In this document: one piece after another, positions 30,463 through 38,969 of the stretch
Position numbering within the stretch: the first letter of the stretch is position 1
How the letters are laid out: each line of letters begins with the position of its first letter
IMG/VR virus record: IMGVR_UViG_3300046010_003001
Location: 1-40,082 of that record
Origin: a virus
Direction: 5' to 3' (one strand)
Length of the DNA stretch: 40,082 nucleotides
Position numbers and translations under genes: made by a program
The notes under the pieces: model-generated
Told to the model about the DNA's origin: nothing
Database searches by the model: none
What the model saw: only the letters and a program-made list of their open reading frames with translations

Positions 30463-32016
30463 ATGAGTAAAGGCAACGCACCTTCCTTAGTTAAGGACCC
30501 ATACACAAAAACTGTCTTTAAGACAGACAAAGAATTGCAGGATTTTGTAAAGTGTTGTGATCCTGTAACTGGTTACCTATACTTCATGGACAACTTTTTT
30601 ATGATTCAGCACCCTACTAAGGGTAGTATGAATTATCATCCATGGGACTATCAGAAAAGATTAATTCATACCTATCACAATTATAGATATAGTATCGCAC
30701 TCATGCCTCGACAGAGTGGTAAGTCAACTAGTGCGGCAGGTTATCTATTGTGGTATGCTATGTTCGTGCCTGATAGTACAATTCTTATTGCCGCACACAA
30801 ATATACAGGTGCGCAGGAAATTATGCAACGTATTCGTTATGCATATGAAAACTGCCCCGATCACATTAAGGCAGGCGTGACAACTTATAACAAGGGGTCA
30901 CTAGATTTTGAAAACGGTAGTCGTATCGTATCAGCAACCACGACAGAAAATACGGGTCGTGGTATGTCTATCTCATTGCTATACTTGGACGAGTTCGCAT
31001 TCGTTAGACCTTCCATTGCTGAATTATTTTGGACTTCTATCACGCCTACCTTATCTACTGGTGGTAAGGCAATTATTACTTCAACACCAAACAGTGATGA
31101 AGATCAGTTTGCATTAATTTGGAAACAAGCAAATAAAACAGAAGATGAGTTTGGCAATACTACAGATGTTGGTGTGAACGGATTCAAATCATATCGTGCT
31201 TATTGGAATGAACAGCCGGGTCGTGATCAGAAATGGGCTGATGAAATGAAAGCACAATTAGGTGAAGATCGATTCAATCGTGAAATCGGTTGTGAATTCA
31301 TTATCGCAGACGAAACACTAATCAATCCAAACACACTAATTCAATTAAGCGGCATTGAACCTGTGCAACGTATGGGACAAGTACGCTGGTATAAGAAACC
31401 TACTAAGGGTAACATATATGTTACTGCACTAGATCCTAGTTTAGGTACAGGTGGTGACAATGCCGCCATTCAGATTTATGAAGCAAATACTACAACACAA
31501 GTAGGTGAGTGGAAGCATAATAAAACAGATATTCCTAATCAGATTAAGTTATTAGCACAGATTAACAAGTATATTGCTGAGTGTACTGGCGAACCCAACA
31601 ATGTCTACTATTCATTAGAAAACAATAGCATTGGTGAAGCCGCATTGATATCGTTGAACGAATACGGAGAAAGCAATATTCCTGGAATCTTTCTTTCTGA
31701 GCCGGGCAAAAAACGTAGAGGGTTCAATACTACACAGAAGCCTAAACTAACAGCATGTGCTAAGTTTAAAACTCTATTGGAAAGTAAGAAAATGACTATC
31801 CATAGTAGGGCATTAATTAGTGAACTTAAAGCATTTGTTGCCAGTGGTGGAAGTTATGCGGCTAAGATAGGAGATACTGACGATTTAGTAATGGCCAGTC
31901 TACTAGTAGTGCGTATTTTACAGCATTTAGCAGATTATCACGGAGACTTAGAAAGTCAGATTCGTGACCACGAGGATATTATTGCTCCCCTGCCCTTCTT
32001 TGCTGTATTAGGTTGA
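30463..32016 (+). CDS. Terminase large subunit (gp17-like)
   Basis: The packaging motor ATPase and nuclease. Walker A is PRQSGKST (about residues 82-89), Walker B SLLYLDEFAF (171-180, with the catalytic Glu), and the coupling motif ITSTPNSDEDQ. The nuclease half has YVTALDPSLGTGGDN (first Asp), NSIGEAALISL, and KIGDTDDLVMASLLVVRIL (last acidic pair). The length of 517 residues is normal for T4-type large terminases. No small subunit gene is seen beside it. A late promoter core with leaderless spacing stands at the start, as expected for a gene used during head filling. Confidence 0.95.
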   Translation: MSKGNAPSLVKDPYTKTVFKTDKELQDFVKCCDPVTGYLYFMDNFFMIQHPTKGSMNYHPWDYQKRLIHTYHNYRYSIALMPRQSGKSTSAAGYLLWYAMFVPDSTILIAAHKYTGAQEIMQRIRYAYENCPDHIKAGVTTYNKGSLDFENGSRIVSATTTENTGRGMSISLLYLDEFAFVRPSIAELFWTSITPTLSTGGKAIITSTPNSDEDQFALIWKQANKTEDEFGNTTDVGVNGFKSYRAYWNEQPGRDQKWADEMKAQLGEDRFNREIGCEFIIADETLINPNTLIQLSGIEPVQRMGQVRWYKKPTKGNIYVTALDPSLGTGGDNAAIQIYEANTTTQVGEWKHNKTDIPNQIKLLAQINKYIAECTGEPNNVYYSLENNSIGEAALISLNEYGESNIPGIFLSEPGKKRRGFNTTQKPKLTACAKFKTLLESKKMTIHSRALISELKAFVASGGSYAAKIGDTDDLVMASLLVVRILQHLADYHGDLESQIRDHEDIIAPLPFFAVLG

Positions 32017-32025
32017 TGACTTTGG

Positions 32026-32038
32026 ACTAAATATTACT
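32026..32038 (+). promoter_or_regulatory. T4-type late promoter core, leaderless spacing
   Basis: ACTAAATA (32026-32033), then TTACT and ATG at 32039. Confidence 0.65.
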
Positions 32039-34060
32039 ATGGCACTAGACAACGAATCATTTAATAAGCAACTATACGACCTTTTAAAGACCAGAGGATA
32101 CAAACCTGTGTCTAAAAACGCACGTAATCAAGACGTTACTGCTTCACAGGAAGCGGATGTAATGGAATTTCAGTTTATTAAAGACGGTGAAAATTACGGC
32201 AAAGCATGGGTTACTATCGACAATGCTAGTACTGTAATATTATATTATGATAATGATCAAGAAGACAGTCCCGAAGGCAGAACACCTGGGGTAGATTACG
32301 ATGATTCATGGTCTGGATTCAAAAAGCATTTAAGTAGTTGGGCACAACGTAAACAATTAGACTTTGAGTTGTCTAATAAAGATAGACTTAGCGATGATAT
32401 GCGTCAAAGGGAATATGTAAAAATGAAAGAAAAAGTAAACGAAGGATATTATCCAATGGGTAAGCAGGCAAGTTACAACGATAACGTGCCTACTGTTAAA
32501 ATTATTTTACAGCATACCCGTCAAATTCAAGAAGGCGAACAGAGATTCCGCAACATTGCTAAAATCTTTTTGGAGAATCAACTTGGAGAAAGAATTCTTG
32601 CCCCTACTACCCGCCCGGGAATCGCCCAAGTTTATGCCAGACATTTGGCCGAAGGCGGTGTTCCAAATGATGATCGTTGGAACCACATCAAGGGTCTTTG
32701 TGAAGAATACGGAAAAATGGCCGGCTTCGTTCGTGCCACTAGAGGTAAAGAATTTAACGAATCAGCACAATCATTAATCAATGAAGGTGTGAATCATTAT
32801 AACAATCTACGTGAAACATTAGGTAAGATGCGTGGTCATCGTGGATACAACGCATATTTTGAAAGTTATACCCCAACCCTTATGGAAACAGATGGTGATG
32901 AAAACTTGAATGAATTGTTTGTTCAAGAAACACTTGATCCACGTATTGAAAGTGTAATGCCAATCTTATCAAGACTACGTAAGAACTTGGGCGAGATGAG
33001 TGAAGTAACAGCACTTGAGAGTTGGGCGAACGATATCATCAGCGAAAAGATGGATTCTACCACTAAAAGTTTAGCAGTCCCTGCTGATGAAATGCTTGAT
33101 GAAGCGCCCGGCGCAGAAACATTAGGTCACAACCAGTCAACAGAAAAAAGCAACTTAGCCGCATTCGATTTAGATGAAGAAGCAAGTGAAGGTCGTCCTT
33201 ATATTTGCTTACACGCTAAGAAGGGCAGATTTGAATGCCACGCTAATTCAAGTTATGAAGCCGCAAAGAAAGCCGCACAGAAGTGGGGCATGAAGAATAC
33301 AGCAGGTATTGATGCACATTTAGCAGACATTAAGCATAGTACAGCAAGTCTCGGTGAAGCAGAACAGCCAACTGAAGAAAAGTTAACTGCGGCACTGAAG
33401 AATGTTGAAGCAAAGATTGAAGCAGAAAAGAATCCTCAACTAAAAATGAAGTTGACACATAAGAAGGAAGAGATTGAAGCCGCACTAAAGCAGTTAAAAG
33501 ATCAGCCTAAGAAATCAACAAAATCATCTTCAAACAATCCATTGTCAAGACTTAAAGGTGATGTAGACGATGCTAGTAAATCATCAGGTGGTAATGATGA
33601 AAACTTTTGGAAAGCAGTTGGTAAATTAGCAATTGGTTTGGGCGAGTCACGCATGGCTGAAGCCGACAGTATCATTCAAGATATTATCAATGGTGATTTG
33701 GATGCATATGATGTTATGACAAATCCTAAAACACCAGAAGAAGAATACGTAGCAAACATGATGCAAGAAATGTATGATGACGTTTCAATTGATTATCGCC
33801 TACATCCAGATGATGATTTTGAAGAAATCTTAGACATTATAGTTGATCGATTAGAAAAAGACCATAAGCATGATGACAATCAGCCATCAATGTTTGAAGA
33901 AGAAGTATCAGAAGATTTGGACGCTAACCAAAAGCGTGTAGGTCAATTAGGTCCAACCGAGAAGGTAGGACCAAAAGGTGCAGTAGGCAAATTAGTAGGT
34001 GCTAGCGAATCAATTGAACATGATCCGTTAGACGATCTAAAACGTTTATTGGGTAATTAA
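32039..34060 (+). CDS. Large phage protein, probably virion or internal (673 aa)
   Basis: The gene follows the terminase behind a late promoter. The N-terminal ~270 residues hold mixed alpha/beta and helical segments (IAKIFLENQLGERILAP). At about 385-430, RPYICLHAKKGRFECHANSS, then YEAAKKAAQKWGMKNTAGID looks like a small self-contained domain with two Cys-His pairs, CLHAKKG and ECHA. Residues ~445-500 are a coiled coil (TAALKNVEAKIEAEKNPQLK). Near the C-terminus, DANQKRVGQLGPTEKVGPKG, then AVGKLVG is a flexible glycine/proline motif that I recall as recurrent in marine phage proteins. Acidic linkers separate the parts, so it reads as beads on a string and may be cleaved during assembly. Not a portal or capsid protein by any motif I see. 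Confidence 0.65.
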   Translation: MALDNESFNKQLYDLLKTRGYKPVSKNARNQDVTASQEADVMEFQFIKDGENYGKAWVTIDNASTVILYYDNDQEDSPEGRTPGVDYDDSWSGFKKHLSSWAQRKQLDFELSNKDRLSDDMRQREYVKMKEKVNEGYYPMGKQASYNDNVPTVKIILQHTRQIQEGEQRFRNIAKIFLENQLGERILAPTTRPGIAQVYARHLAEGGVPNDDRWNHIKGLCEEYGKMAGFVRATRGKEFNESAQSLINEGVNHYNNLRETLGKMRGHRGYNAYFESYTPTLMETDGDENLNELFVQETLDPRIESVMPILSRLRKNLGEMSEVTALESWANDIISEKMDSTTKSLAVPADEMLDEAPGAETLGHNQSTEKSNLAAFDLDEEASEGRPYICLHAKKGRFECHANSSYEAAKKAAQKWGMKNTAGIDAHLADIKHSTASLGEAEQPTEEKLTAALKNVEAKIEAEKNPQLKMKLTHKKEEIEAALKQLKDQPKKSTKSSSNNPLSRLKGDVDDASKSSGGNDENFWKAVGKLAIGLGESRMAEADSIIQDIINGDLDAYDVMTNPKTPEEEYVANMMQEMYDDVSIDYRLHPDDDFEEILDIIVDRLEKDHKHDDNQPSMFEEEVSEDLDANQKRVGQLGPTEKVGPKGAVGKLVGASESIEHDPLDDLKRLLGN

Positions 34061-34069
34061 GTTTACTAA

Positions 34070-34094
34070 AAACCGCACTTAAAACGTGCGGTTT
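34070..34094 (+). terminator. Hairpin terminator (weak T run)
   Basis: AAACCGCAC (34070-34078), a 7-base loop and GTGCGGTTT (34086-34094) form a perfect 9-bp stem. Only three T residues follow within the stem end, so termination may be partial. Confidence 0.65.
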
Positions 34095-34105
34095 ACCATA
34101 TCCGG

Positions 34106-34145
34106 CATAAATACTATTGACATAGCATTGAGTATTGTATATACT
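34106..34145 (+). promoter_or_regulatory. Overlapping late and sigma70 promoters for the gp32-like gene
   Basis: CATAAATACTATT (34106-34118) matches the T4 late consensus in 12 of 13 positions. It runs into TTGACA (34117-34122), a 17-base spacer and TATACT (34140-34145). The long leader (about 80 bases) ends in AAAGGAG before ATG 34229. Expression in more than one stage of infection is expected. Confidence 0.8.
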
Positions 34146-34228
34146 TGATACTGTGTTAGTTGTCTCCGACAACGATATACAAAACACATTTAGGCTCAAA
34201 ATAGGCATTTTTTAAAGGAGAAAACAAA

Positions 34229-35215
34229 ATGGCAAGTCTAGCAGAAATCCGTGCCCGTATCGCGGCACAAGAAAACAAAGCACAAAAGGGCGCATCAGGC
34301 GCACAATCAGATAACGCAATCTATCCCCACTGGAATATGACCGAAGGTACAATCGCTACCATTCGTCTACTTCCTGATGCAGATACCAATAACACATTCT
34401 TTTGGGTAGAGCGTCAAATCATCAAGTTGCCATTCAATGGCGTTAAGGGTGATCCTAATATCAAGCAGACAGTAGTTCAGGTCCCATGCGTAGAAATGTA
34501 TGGCGACAACTGCCCTGTTCTTGCAGAGGTTCGTCCTTGGTACAAGGATGAAACACTTAAGGAACTTGCAAACAAGTATTGGAAGAAGCGTAGTTATCTC
34601 TTCCAGGGCTTTGTTCGTGCAAACCCACTAGGCGATGATAAGACTCCATCGAACCCAATTCGCCGATTCATTATCAGTCCACAAATCTTTACCATCATTA
34701 AGAGTTCACTAATGGACCCTGAGATGGAAAACATCCCAACCGACTATATGCATGGTCTTGATTTCAACATTAAGAAGACCAGCAAGGGTGGGTATGCAGA
34801 TTACTCAACAAGTAACTGGGCACGTAAAGAAAGCCCATTGACTGAAGTTGAGCAGGCTGCAATCGAGGCACATGGTCTCTTTAACCTAGCAGATTTCTTA
34901 CCAAAGAAGCCTAGCGAAGCAGAACTACGCATTATCAAGGAAATGTTCGAAGCATCAGTAGATGGTCGTCCATATGATCCTGATAAGTGGGGTGCTTACT
35001 ATCGTCCATATGGACTAGAAGTACCTGAAGGTGCATCACAATCTGCACCTGTAGTACAGTCTGCCCCAGCAGTACAGGCACCAGTCGCTAACACAGCATC
35101 AGATGACGAAGCACCATTCGAAACTTCTGATCCTGTAGTTGTTCCAAAGACAACTAACAGCGACAAGGCACAGGACATTCTTGCAATGATTCGTGCCCGC
35201 AACAATAAGGCCTAA
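34229..35215 (+). CDS. Single-strand DNA binding protein (gp32-like)
   Basis: It coats single-stranded DNA in replication and recombination. The N-terminus SLAEIRARIAAQENK is a basic helical segment where gp32 has its cooperative B domain. The core (YPHWNMTEGTIATIRLLPDA, then FFWVERQIIKLPFNG and VQVPCVEMYGDNCPV with C87 and C95, then YWKKRSYLFQGFV) follows the order of cyanophage and T4 gp32, including a zinc-binding cysteine region. RRFIISPQIFTIIKSSLMDP and DFNIKKTSKGGYADYSTSNW also match. The tail has an acidic stretch (ASDDEAPFETSD) but ends in another basic helix, DILAMIRARNNKA. Neighbours uvsX and uvsY support the call. Confidence 0.88.
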   Translation: MASLAEIRARIAAQENKAQKGASGAQSDNAIYPHWNMTEGTIATIRLLPDADTNNTFFWVERQIIKLPFNGVKGDPNIKQTVVQVPCVEMYGDNCPVLAEVRPWYKDETLKELANKYWKKRSYLFQGFVRANPLGDDKTPSNPIRRFIISPQIFTIIKSSLMDPEMENIPTDYMHGLDFNIKKTSKGGYADYSTSNWARKESPLTEVEQAAIEAHGLFNLADFLPKKPSEAELRIIKEMFEASVDGRPYDPDKWGAYYRPYGLEVPEGASQSAPVVQSAPAVQAPVANTASDDEAPFETSDPVVVPKTTNSDKAQDILAMIRARNNKA

Positions 35216-35224
35216 TCTGGCTAC

Positions 35225-35248
35225 GGGGGAGGGAAACCTCCCCCTTTT
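35225..35248 (+). terminator. Rho-independent terminator after gp32-like gene
   Basis: GGGGGAGG, a GAAA tetraloop and CCTCCCCC form a perfect 8-bp GC-rich stem, followed by TTTT (35245-35248). Confidence 0.9.
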
Positions 35249-35265
35249 GGATAAGGAGAAATCAT

Positions 35266-35502
35266 ATGACACTACCGGACGAAAGATACCGTGCTTTAAA
35301 GCAAGGTAAGAAGTTACTGGAAGAACTTTGCGATCCAGGTAAAACACCTAGGGTCCCAAGCATTATCAGAGACCGTGCCCGCGGCGCACTACGCCACTTT
35401 CCTAGCGACTATGAACTAGAACGCATGGCGGACAATTCTCCCGATCTGCTTGATAAAGTTTCATATTCTGATAGAATGAATCAGAGAAAAATCGCACAAT
35501 AA
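35266..35502 (+). CDS. Small conserved-type phage protein (78 aa)
   Basis: AAGGAG (35253-35258) before ATG 35266 fixes the start. The sequence DERYRALKQGKKLLEELCDP, then GKTPRVPSIIRDRARGALRH, then FPSDYELERMADNSPDLLDK has the 'YRAL...LL..L.DP..TPRVP..IR..AR..LRHFP...EL' pattern of a small family found in phages and proteobacteria under hypothetical names (BPSL0761-like, as I recall). It is helical and mostly charged. Its place between gp32 and uvsX hints at a replication link, but no role is known. Confidence 0.75.
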   Translation: MTLPDERYRALKQGKKLLEELCDPGKTPRVPSIIRDRARGALRHFPSDYELERMADNSPDLLDKVSYSDRMNQRKIAQ

Positions 35503-35513
35503 TAGGAGAATAC

Positions 35514-36587
35514 ATGGCAAAGCCATTTGATATTAGTAAATTCCGCAAGGATATCACTAAGGCTATCGACGGTCTTAGTATTGGATTTAATGACCCAACA
35601 GACTGGGTAAGCACAGGTAATCATGCACTCAATTATCTCATTTCTGGTGATTTTAATAAAGGCGTACCTCTTGGCAAGGTTACTGTCTTTGCCGGAGAGT
35701 CAGGATCAGGAAAGTCATATATCTGTTCAGGAAACTTAGTACGTCATGCACAAGATCAGGGCATTTTTGTTGTACTAGTTGACAGTGAAAACGCACTTGA
35801 CGAAGATTGGTTGAAGGCACTAGGTGTATCAACTGATGAAGATAAGTTGCTTAAGTTGAACATGGCAATGATTGATGACGTTGCTAAGACTATCAGTGAA
35901 TTCATGAAGGGCTACAAGGCAATGCCAGAAGGCGAACGCCCTAAGGTTCTATTCATCATTGACAGTCTTGGTATGTTACTAACTCCAACTGATGTTAATC
36001 AGTTTGAAGCAGGTGACATGAAGGGCGACATGGGTCGTAAGCCTAAAGCATTAACATCATTGGTTCGAAATTGTGTAAATATGTTCGGATCACATAATGT
36101 TGGTCTTGTTGCTACTAATCACACATATGCTAGTCAAGATATGTTTGACCCTGATGATAAAATCTCAGGTGGTCAAGGCTTCATCTATGCGTCAAGTATT
36201 GTTGTCGCAATGAAGAAGTTGAAACTTAAGGAAGACGAAGAGGGTAACAAGGTCAGCGAAGTACTAGGTATTCGCAGTGCTTGTAAGGTAATGAAAACAC
36301 GTTACGCAAAGCCCTTCGAAAGTGTGCAAGTTAAGATTCCATATAGTACAGGTATGAATCCATATTCAGGACTACTAGACCTTTTTGAGAAGGCTGGATT
36401 ATTGAATAAGGAAGGCAACAGTCTAGTTTACACAACTAACGATGGCGAGATTATTAAGAAGTTTCGCAAGGGTTGGGAGCGTAATGATGATGGTTGTCTA
36501 GATCGTGTTATGGTAGAATATCAAGCACGTGGAGAAAATAAACTAAGTACTGTGACCGTTGAAGAAGAGGAGCAACCCACAGAATGA
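35514..36587 (+). CDS. uvsX: UvsX, RecA-like strand-exchange recombinase
   Basis: TAGGAG precedes ATG 35514. The RecA fold is plain: Walker A GESGSGKSY (residues 61-69) after PLGKVTVFA, VLVDSENALDEDW, Walker B in VLFIIDSLGMLL, the L1/L2 region (GDMGRKPKALTSLVRNCVNM), and VGLVATNHTYASQDMFDPDD with GGQGFIYASSIVVAMKK. The length of 357 residues is usual for phage UvsX. It forms filaments on gp32-coated DNA with UvsY help for recombination-dependent replication and repair. The gene overlaps the next small gene by four bases. Confidence 0.93.
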   Translation: MAKPFDISKFRKDITKAIDGLSIGFNDPTDWVSTGNHALNYLISGDFNKGVPLGKVTVFAGESGSGKSYICSGNLVRHAQDQGIFVVLVDSENALDEDWLKALGVSTDEDKLLKLNMAMIDDVAKTISEFMKGYKAMPEGERPKVLFIIDSLGMLLTPTDVNQFEAGDMKGDMGRKPKALTSLVRNCVNMFGSHNVGLVATNHTYASQDMFDPDDKISGGQGFIYASSIVVAMKKLKLKEDEEGNKVSEVLGIRSACKVMKTRYAKPFESVQVKIPYSTGMNPYSGLLDLFEKAGLLNKEGNSLVYTTNDGEIIKKFRKGWERNDDGCLDRVMVEYQARGENKLSTVTVEEEEQPTE

Positions 36588-36856
36588 GTTTACCATTGAT
36601 TCATGAAATATGGAAAGTAGTACGTCCTAGCCTTGAAACAGGTGACATAGATGAAGCGGCAGAAATGCTAGTTAATTATCTAGTAGACAATGACTACGAA
36701 CCATCTGAAATTAAATCAACCTTTAAACGAGACTCTGCCATTCAAGAAGCAGTATCATATTTCATCGAACAGCCTGGTGATGAGTTTGCCAAGTATGACG
36801 AAGAGGATGAGGACTACTACGAGGATGAGGAAGAGGACACTGACGATTACTATTAA
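36584..36856 (+). CDS. Small acidic protein between uvsX and uvsY (90 aa)
   Basis: It overlaps uvsX by ATGA and uvsY by one base (TAATG). The N-terminal part SLPLIHEIWKVVRPSLETGD, then IDEAAEMLVNYLVDNDYEPS is helical. The C-terminal 25 residues are nearly all Asp, Glu and Tyr (KYDEEDEDYYEDEEEDTDDY), a DNA-mimic-like tail. Proteins of this kind are found in the same place in marine T4-like phages as far as I recall; a role in loading or displacing gp32/UvsX is a guess from position and charge. Confidence 0.75.
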   Translation: MSLPLIHEIWKVVRPSLETGDIDEAAEMLVNYLVDNDYEPSEIKSTFKRDSAIQEAVSYFIEQPGDEFAKYDEEDEDYYEDEEEDTDDYY

Positions 36857-37314
36857 TGCATTGGTATTCACGAATCACCGCTGACTTATCAGTAATCCCA
36901 GATTTCATTACTCATTATGAAAATGAGATGATTTCTGCTAAAGCCGATGTGAAGGTTTATGGCAATGTTGAAAAGAACATTGCCAACCTTCCCGGTGTTA
37001 CTGAATATCGCTTCAATCAATTACAAGAGATTGAAGCGGTACTCAACTATCTAAACATTCAACTACGAAAAATTCGTAGGAAACATTTTCAAAAATACCT
37101 AGAAAAATACAATAGACAATTAACTAGCCGTGACGCTGAAAAGTATGTTGACGGCGAAGAAGAGGTTATTGACTTTGAGGTACTAATCAATGAAGTTGCA
37201 TTGTTGCGCAATAAATGGTTAGGCATCATGAAGGGTATTGATGCAAAGCAGTGGCAATTGGGACACATTGTTAGATTGCGAACTGCTGGTATGGAAGACA
37301 TTACCATTGGGTAA
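36856..37314 (+). CDS. uvsY: UvsY recombination mediator
   Basis: At 152 residues it has the expected UvsY size and place. The blocks VEKNIANLPGVTEYRFNQLQ, then EIEAVLNYLNIQLRKIRRKH, then FQKYLEKYNRQLTSRDAEKY and WLGIMKGIDAKQWQLGHIVR follow the UvsY order seen in marine T4-like phages. UvsY binds gp32-coated single-stranded DNA and helps UvsX to load. The start lies on the last base of the preceding stop. The gene ends about 9 bases before a promoter-containing gap. Confidence 0.9.
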   Translation: MHWYSRITADLSVIPDFITHYENEMISAKADVKVYGNVEKNIANLPGVTEYRFNQLQEIEAVLNYLNIQLRKIRRKHFQKYLEKYNRQLTSRDAEKYVDGEEEVIDFEVLINEVALLRNKWLGIMKGIDAKQWQLGHIVRLRTAGMEDITIG

Positions 37315-37322
37315 TAAATGTC

Positions 37323-37351
37323 TTGCATTTAATTTCTAAGTATAGTACTAT
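37323..37351 (+). promoter_or_regulatory. sigma70-type promoter
   Basis: TTGCAT (37323-37328), a 17-base spacer and TACTAT (37346-37351), preceded and followed by AT-rich sequence. The ribosome site before ATG 37380 is weak (AGGGTG). Confidence 0.5.
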
Positions 37352-37379
37352 CATTATAGTTTAACAATAGGGTGTTTGT

Positions 37380-38126
37380 ATGTTTAAAACTCTTCAAGCG
37401 ACTGTAAATAATTTTGATATGGATGAACTTTTTCCAGCCGATCCTTGGACACGCAAGAAAAATGAACAGGTAAAGATTGAGTTTGATCTGTTGGTACTCA
37501 GTGCCGCACTATATCGTTTGCGTAAGGTCGCATCTAAGGACACAAGTATGAATCACATTCATACCATGTCACTGACTGACACTCAACTACCCAAGTATGT
37601 CACGCCAGAAGATTATGATTTTGCTGAAACTATTAAGGAACATTTTGGACAGAAGTTGTTTGTTCTAAAACTTAAGAACACAAACCTTACTAATTTTCGT
37701 GAGGATCTAAACAGTTTCCTTCATAGCAGTTGGCACACTGATACTTCAGGTGTTTTCATTTATCCTGAACGTTTTTTGGGATTGGCATACAAACTTCCAT
37801 ATCTATATGAGTATGATATGCAGATGAAGGAAGTATTTGATTCCGATTATTGTGACATTAAGGGTCCAAATGCACTACGTGATGAAAAGTCATTGACGCA
37901 TATTAAGACCATTGTTCAGAATAGAAAGCATAACAACAATACCGAATATTGGTTCTCTGATGAGAAGAATAATCGTGTAATGATTGTAGTTGAAAAGCAT
38001 AACCCATTAAAGAGTGTATTTGATTATTTGGTTCAAGAACCTGTTAAAGTAAAAGGTAAGTTTGAAATGCGAATGAAAGATTCGCAACAATATTACAGCA
38101 CACCTGTATGGGAAGTGGTAATCTAA
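37380..38126 (+). CDS. Phage protein of unknown function (248 aa)
   Basis: ATG 37380 follows a promoter. The product is a mixed alpha/beta protein: FKTLQATVNNFDMDELFPAD, then VKIEFDLLVLSAALYRLRKV, then EHFGQKLFVLKLKNTNLTNF, and near the end EYWFSDEKNNRVMIVVEKHN. No catalytic or binding motif is recognised and I cannot place the family. The next gene starts on the last base of its stop. Being just downstream of uvsY in an early-type operon, a DNA or RNA metabolic role is possible but unsupported. Confidence 0.7.
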   Translation: MFKTLQATVNNFDMDELFPADPWTRKKNEQVKIEFDLLVLSAALYRLRKVASKDTSMNHIHTMSLTDTQLPKYVTPEDYDFAETIKEHFGQKLFVLKLKNTNLTNFREDLNSFLHSSWHTDTSGVFIYPERFLGLAYKLPYLYEYDMQMKEVFDSDYCDIKGPNALRDEKSLTHIKTIVQNRKHNNNTEYWFSDEKNNRVMIVVEKHNPLKSVFDYLVQEPVKVKGKFEMRMKDSQQYYSTPVWEVVI

Positions 38127-38410
38127 TGGATGCGTATACTATAGCAAATTTGTTGTTATTGTATATCGAAAACCAAACAAAGAAACCCCGCGTGAATTAC
38201 ATTGAACATCGTAATTTGCGCGGAGTTCCATATGAGTCCATAAACTTCACGTATCTTAGAAATACCTACGAAGTACATGTTTACAATAGTCAATTTATTA
38301 TTGTAAAAAGGTTGCACAATTTTGGCACTTTGTGTAATAATATCAAAGATGCAAGAAATGCAATTGACAGTGCTTTACTAGAAAGTGAACTATACGATGA
38401 CTACGATTGA
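38126..38410 (+). CDS. Small protein of unknown function (94 aa)
   Basis: ATG 38126 shares a base with the previous stop (TAATG). The product DAYTIANLLLLYIENQTKKP, then VNYIEHRNLRGVPYESINFT, then YEVHVYNSQFIIVKRLHNFG has helices around a central beta hairpin and an acidic end (LESELYDDYD). No family recognised. It overlaps the next gene by 14 bases. Confidence 0.65.
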   Translation: MDAYTIANLLLLYIENQTKKPRVNYIEHRNLRGVPYESINFTYLRNTYEVHVYNSQFIIVKRLHNFGTLCNNIKDARNAIDSALLESELYDDYD

Positions 38411-38969
38411 TGTTGCTAATGAACTAAAAAAGCATATTGACTTTGCAAGATTTGCAAAGCAAGTAACAGCATTGGGGAATCAATGCAATGATAGACAATG
38501 GCGCTTTGCAAAGGGCCTAATATTAGAACTATCATTTGAAATGTGTTCAAAGGGTAACTTGAAATACGTATCTCAATTGGGTACAGACTATATCATGGTT
38601 AAGTATAAGAACACTTCCATTGAATTTAAGTTTGAACAGAAGCCATTGTTCGGTAAGCGTGGTAATATGGCAAAACATATTAATCCTACACTAATGAACA
38701 GCCGAGGTACAAACAAACATGTTGAACTACCTTCCACCTATGCCGACTATCTAATCTATGCTACACCCAATGGTGCATTGCTATTTGATAAGGCAACTGT
38801 ATCTAAGCATCTAAAGGTTTCAGGCGATAGCATCACAGGTAACTTGCCTACTGATGAGGGAGTTATTCTTGCTGACCCTTCTGTAATGAATAGCGACACC
38901 CAATCTGAAGTCGATATTATCAATCCTATTATGAATATGATCCGTAATTGGGCCCAAAACATCACGTAA
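38397..38969 (+). CDS. Protein of unknown function, possible nuclease-like fold (190 aa)
   Basis: I use ATG 38397 (MTTIDVANELKKHIDF); a start 12 bases earlier lies deeper in the previous gene. A stretch GTDYIMVKYKNTSIEFKFEQ has an Asp followed about a dozen residues later by E-F-K, which resembles the D...ExK core of PD-(D/E)xK nucleases, preceded by a helix with RFAKGLILELSFE. This is a weak reading from one region. The remainder is beta-rich and then helical (INPIMNMIRNWAQ). It may act on DNA or be unrelated. A promoter-rich gap follows. Confidence 0.55.
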   Translation: MTTIDVANELKKHIDFARFAKQVTALGNQCNDRQWRFAKGLILELSFEMCSKGNLKYVSQLGTDYIMVKYKNTSIEFKFEQKPLFGKRGNMAKHINPTLMNSRGTNKHVELPSTYADYLIYATPNGALLFDKATVSKHLKVSGDSITGNLPTDEGVILADPSVMNSDTQSEVDIINPIMNMIRNWAQNIT

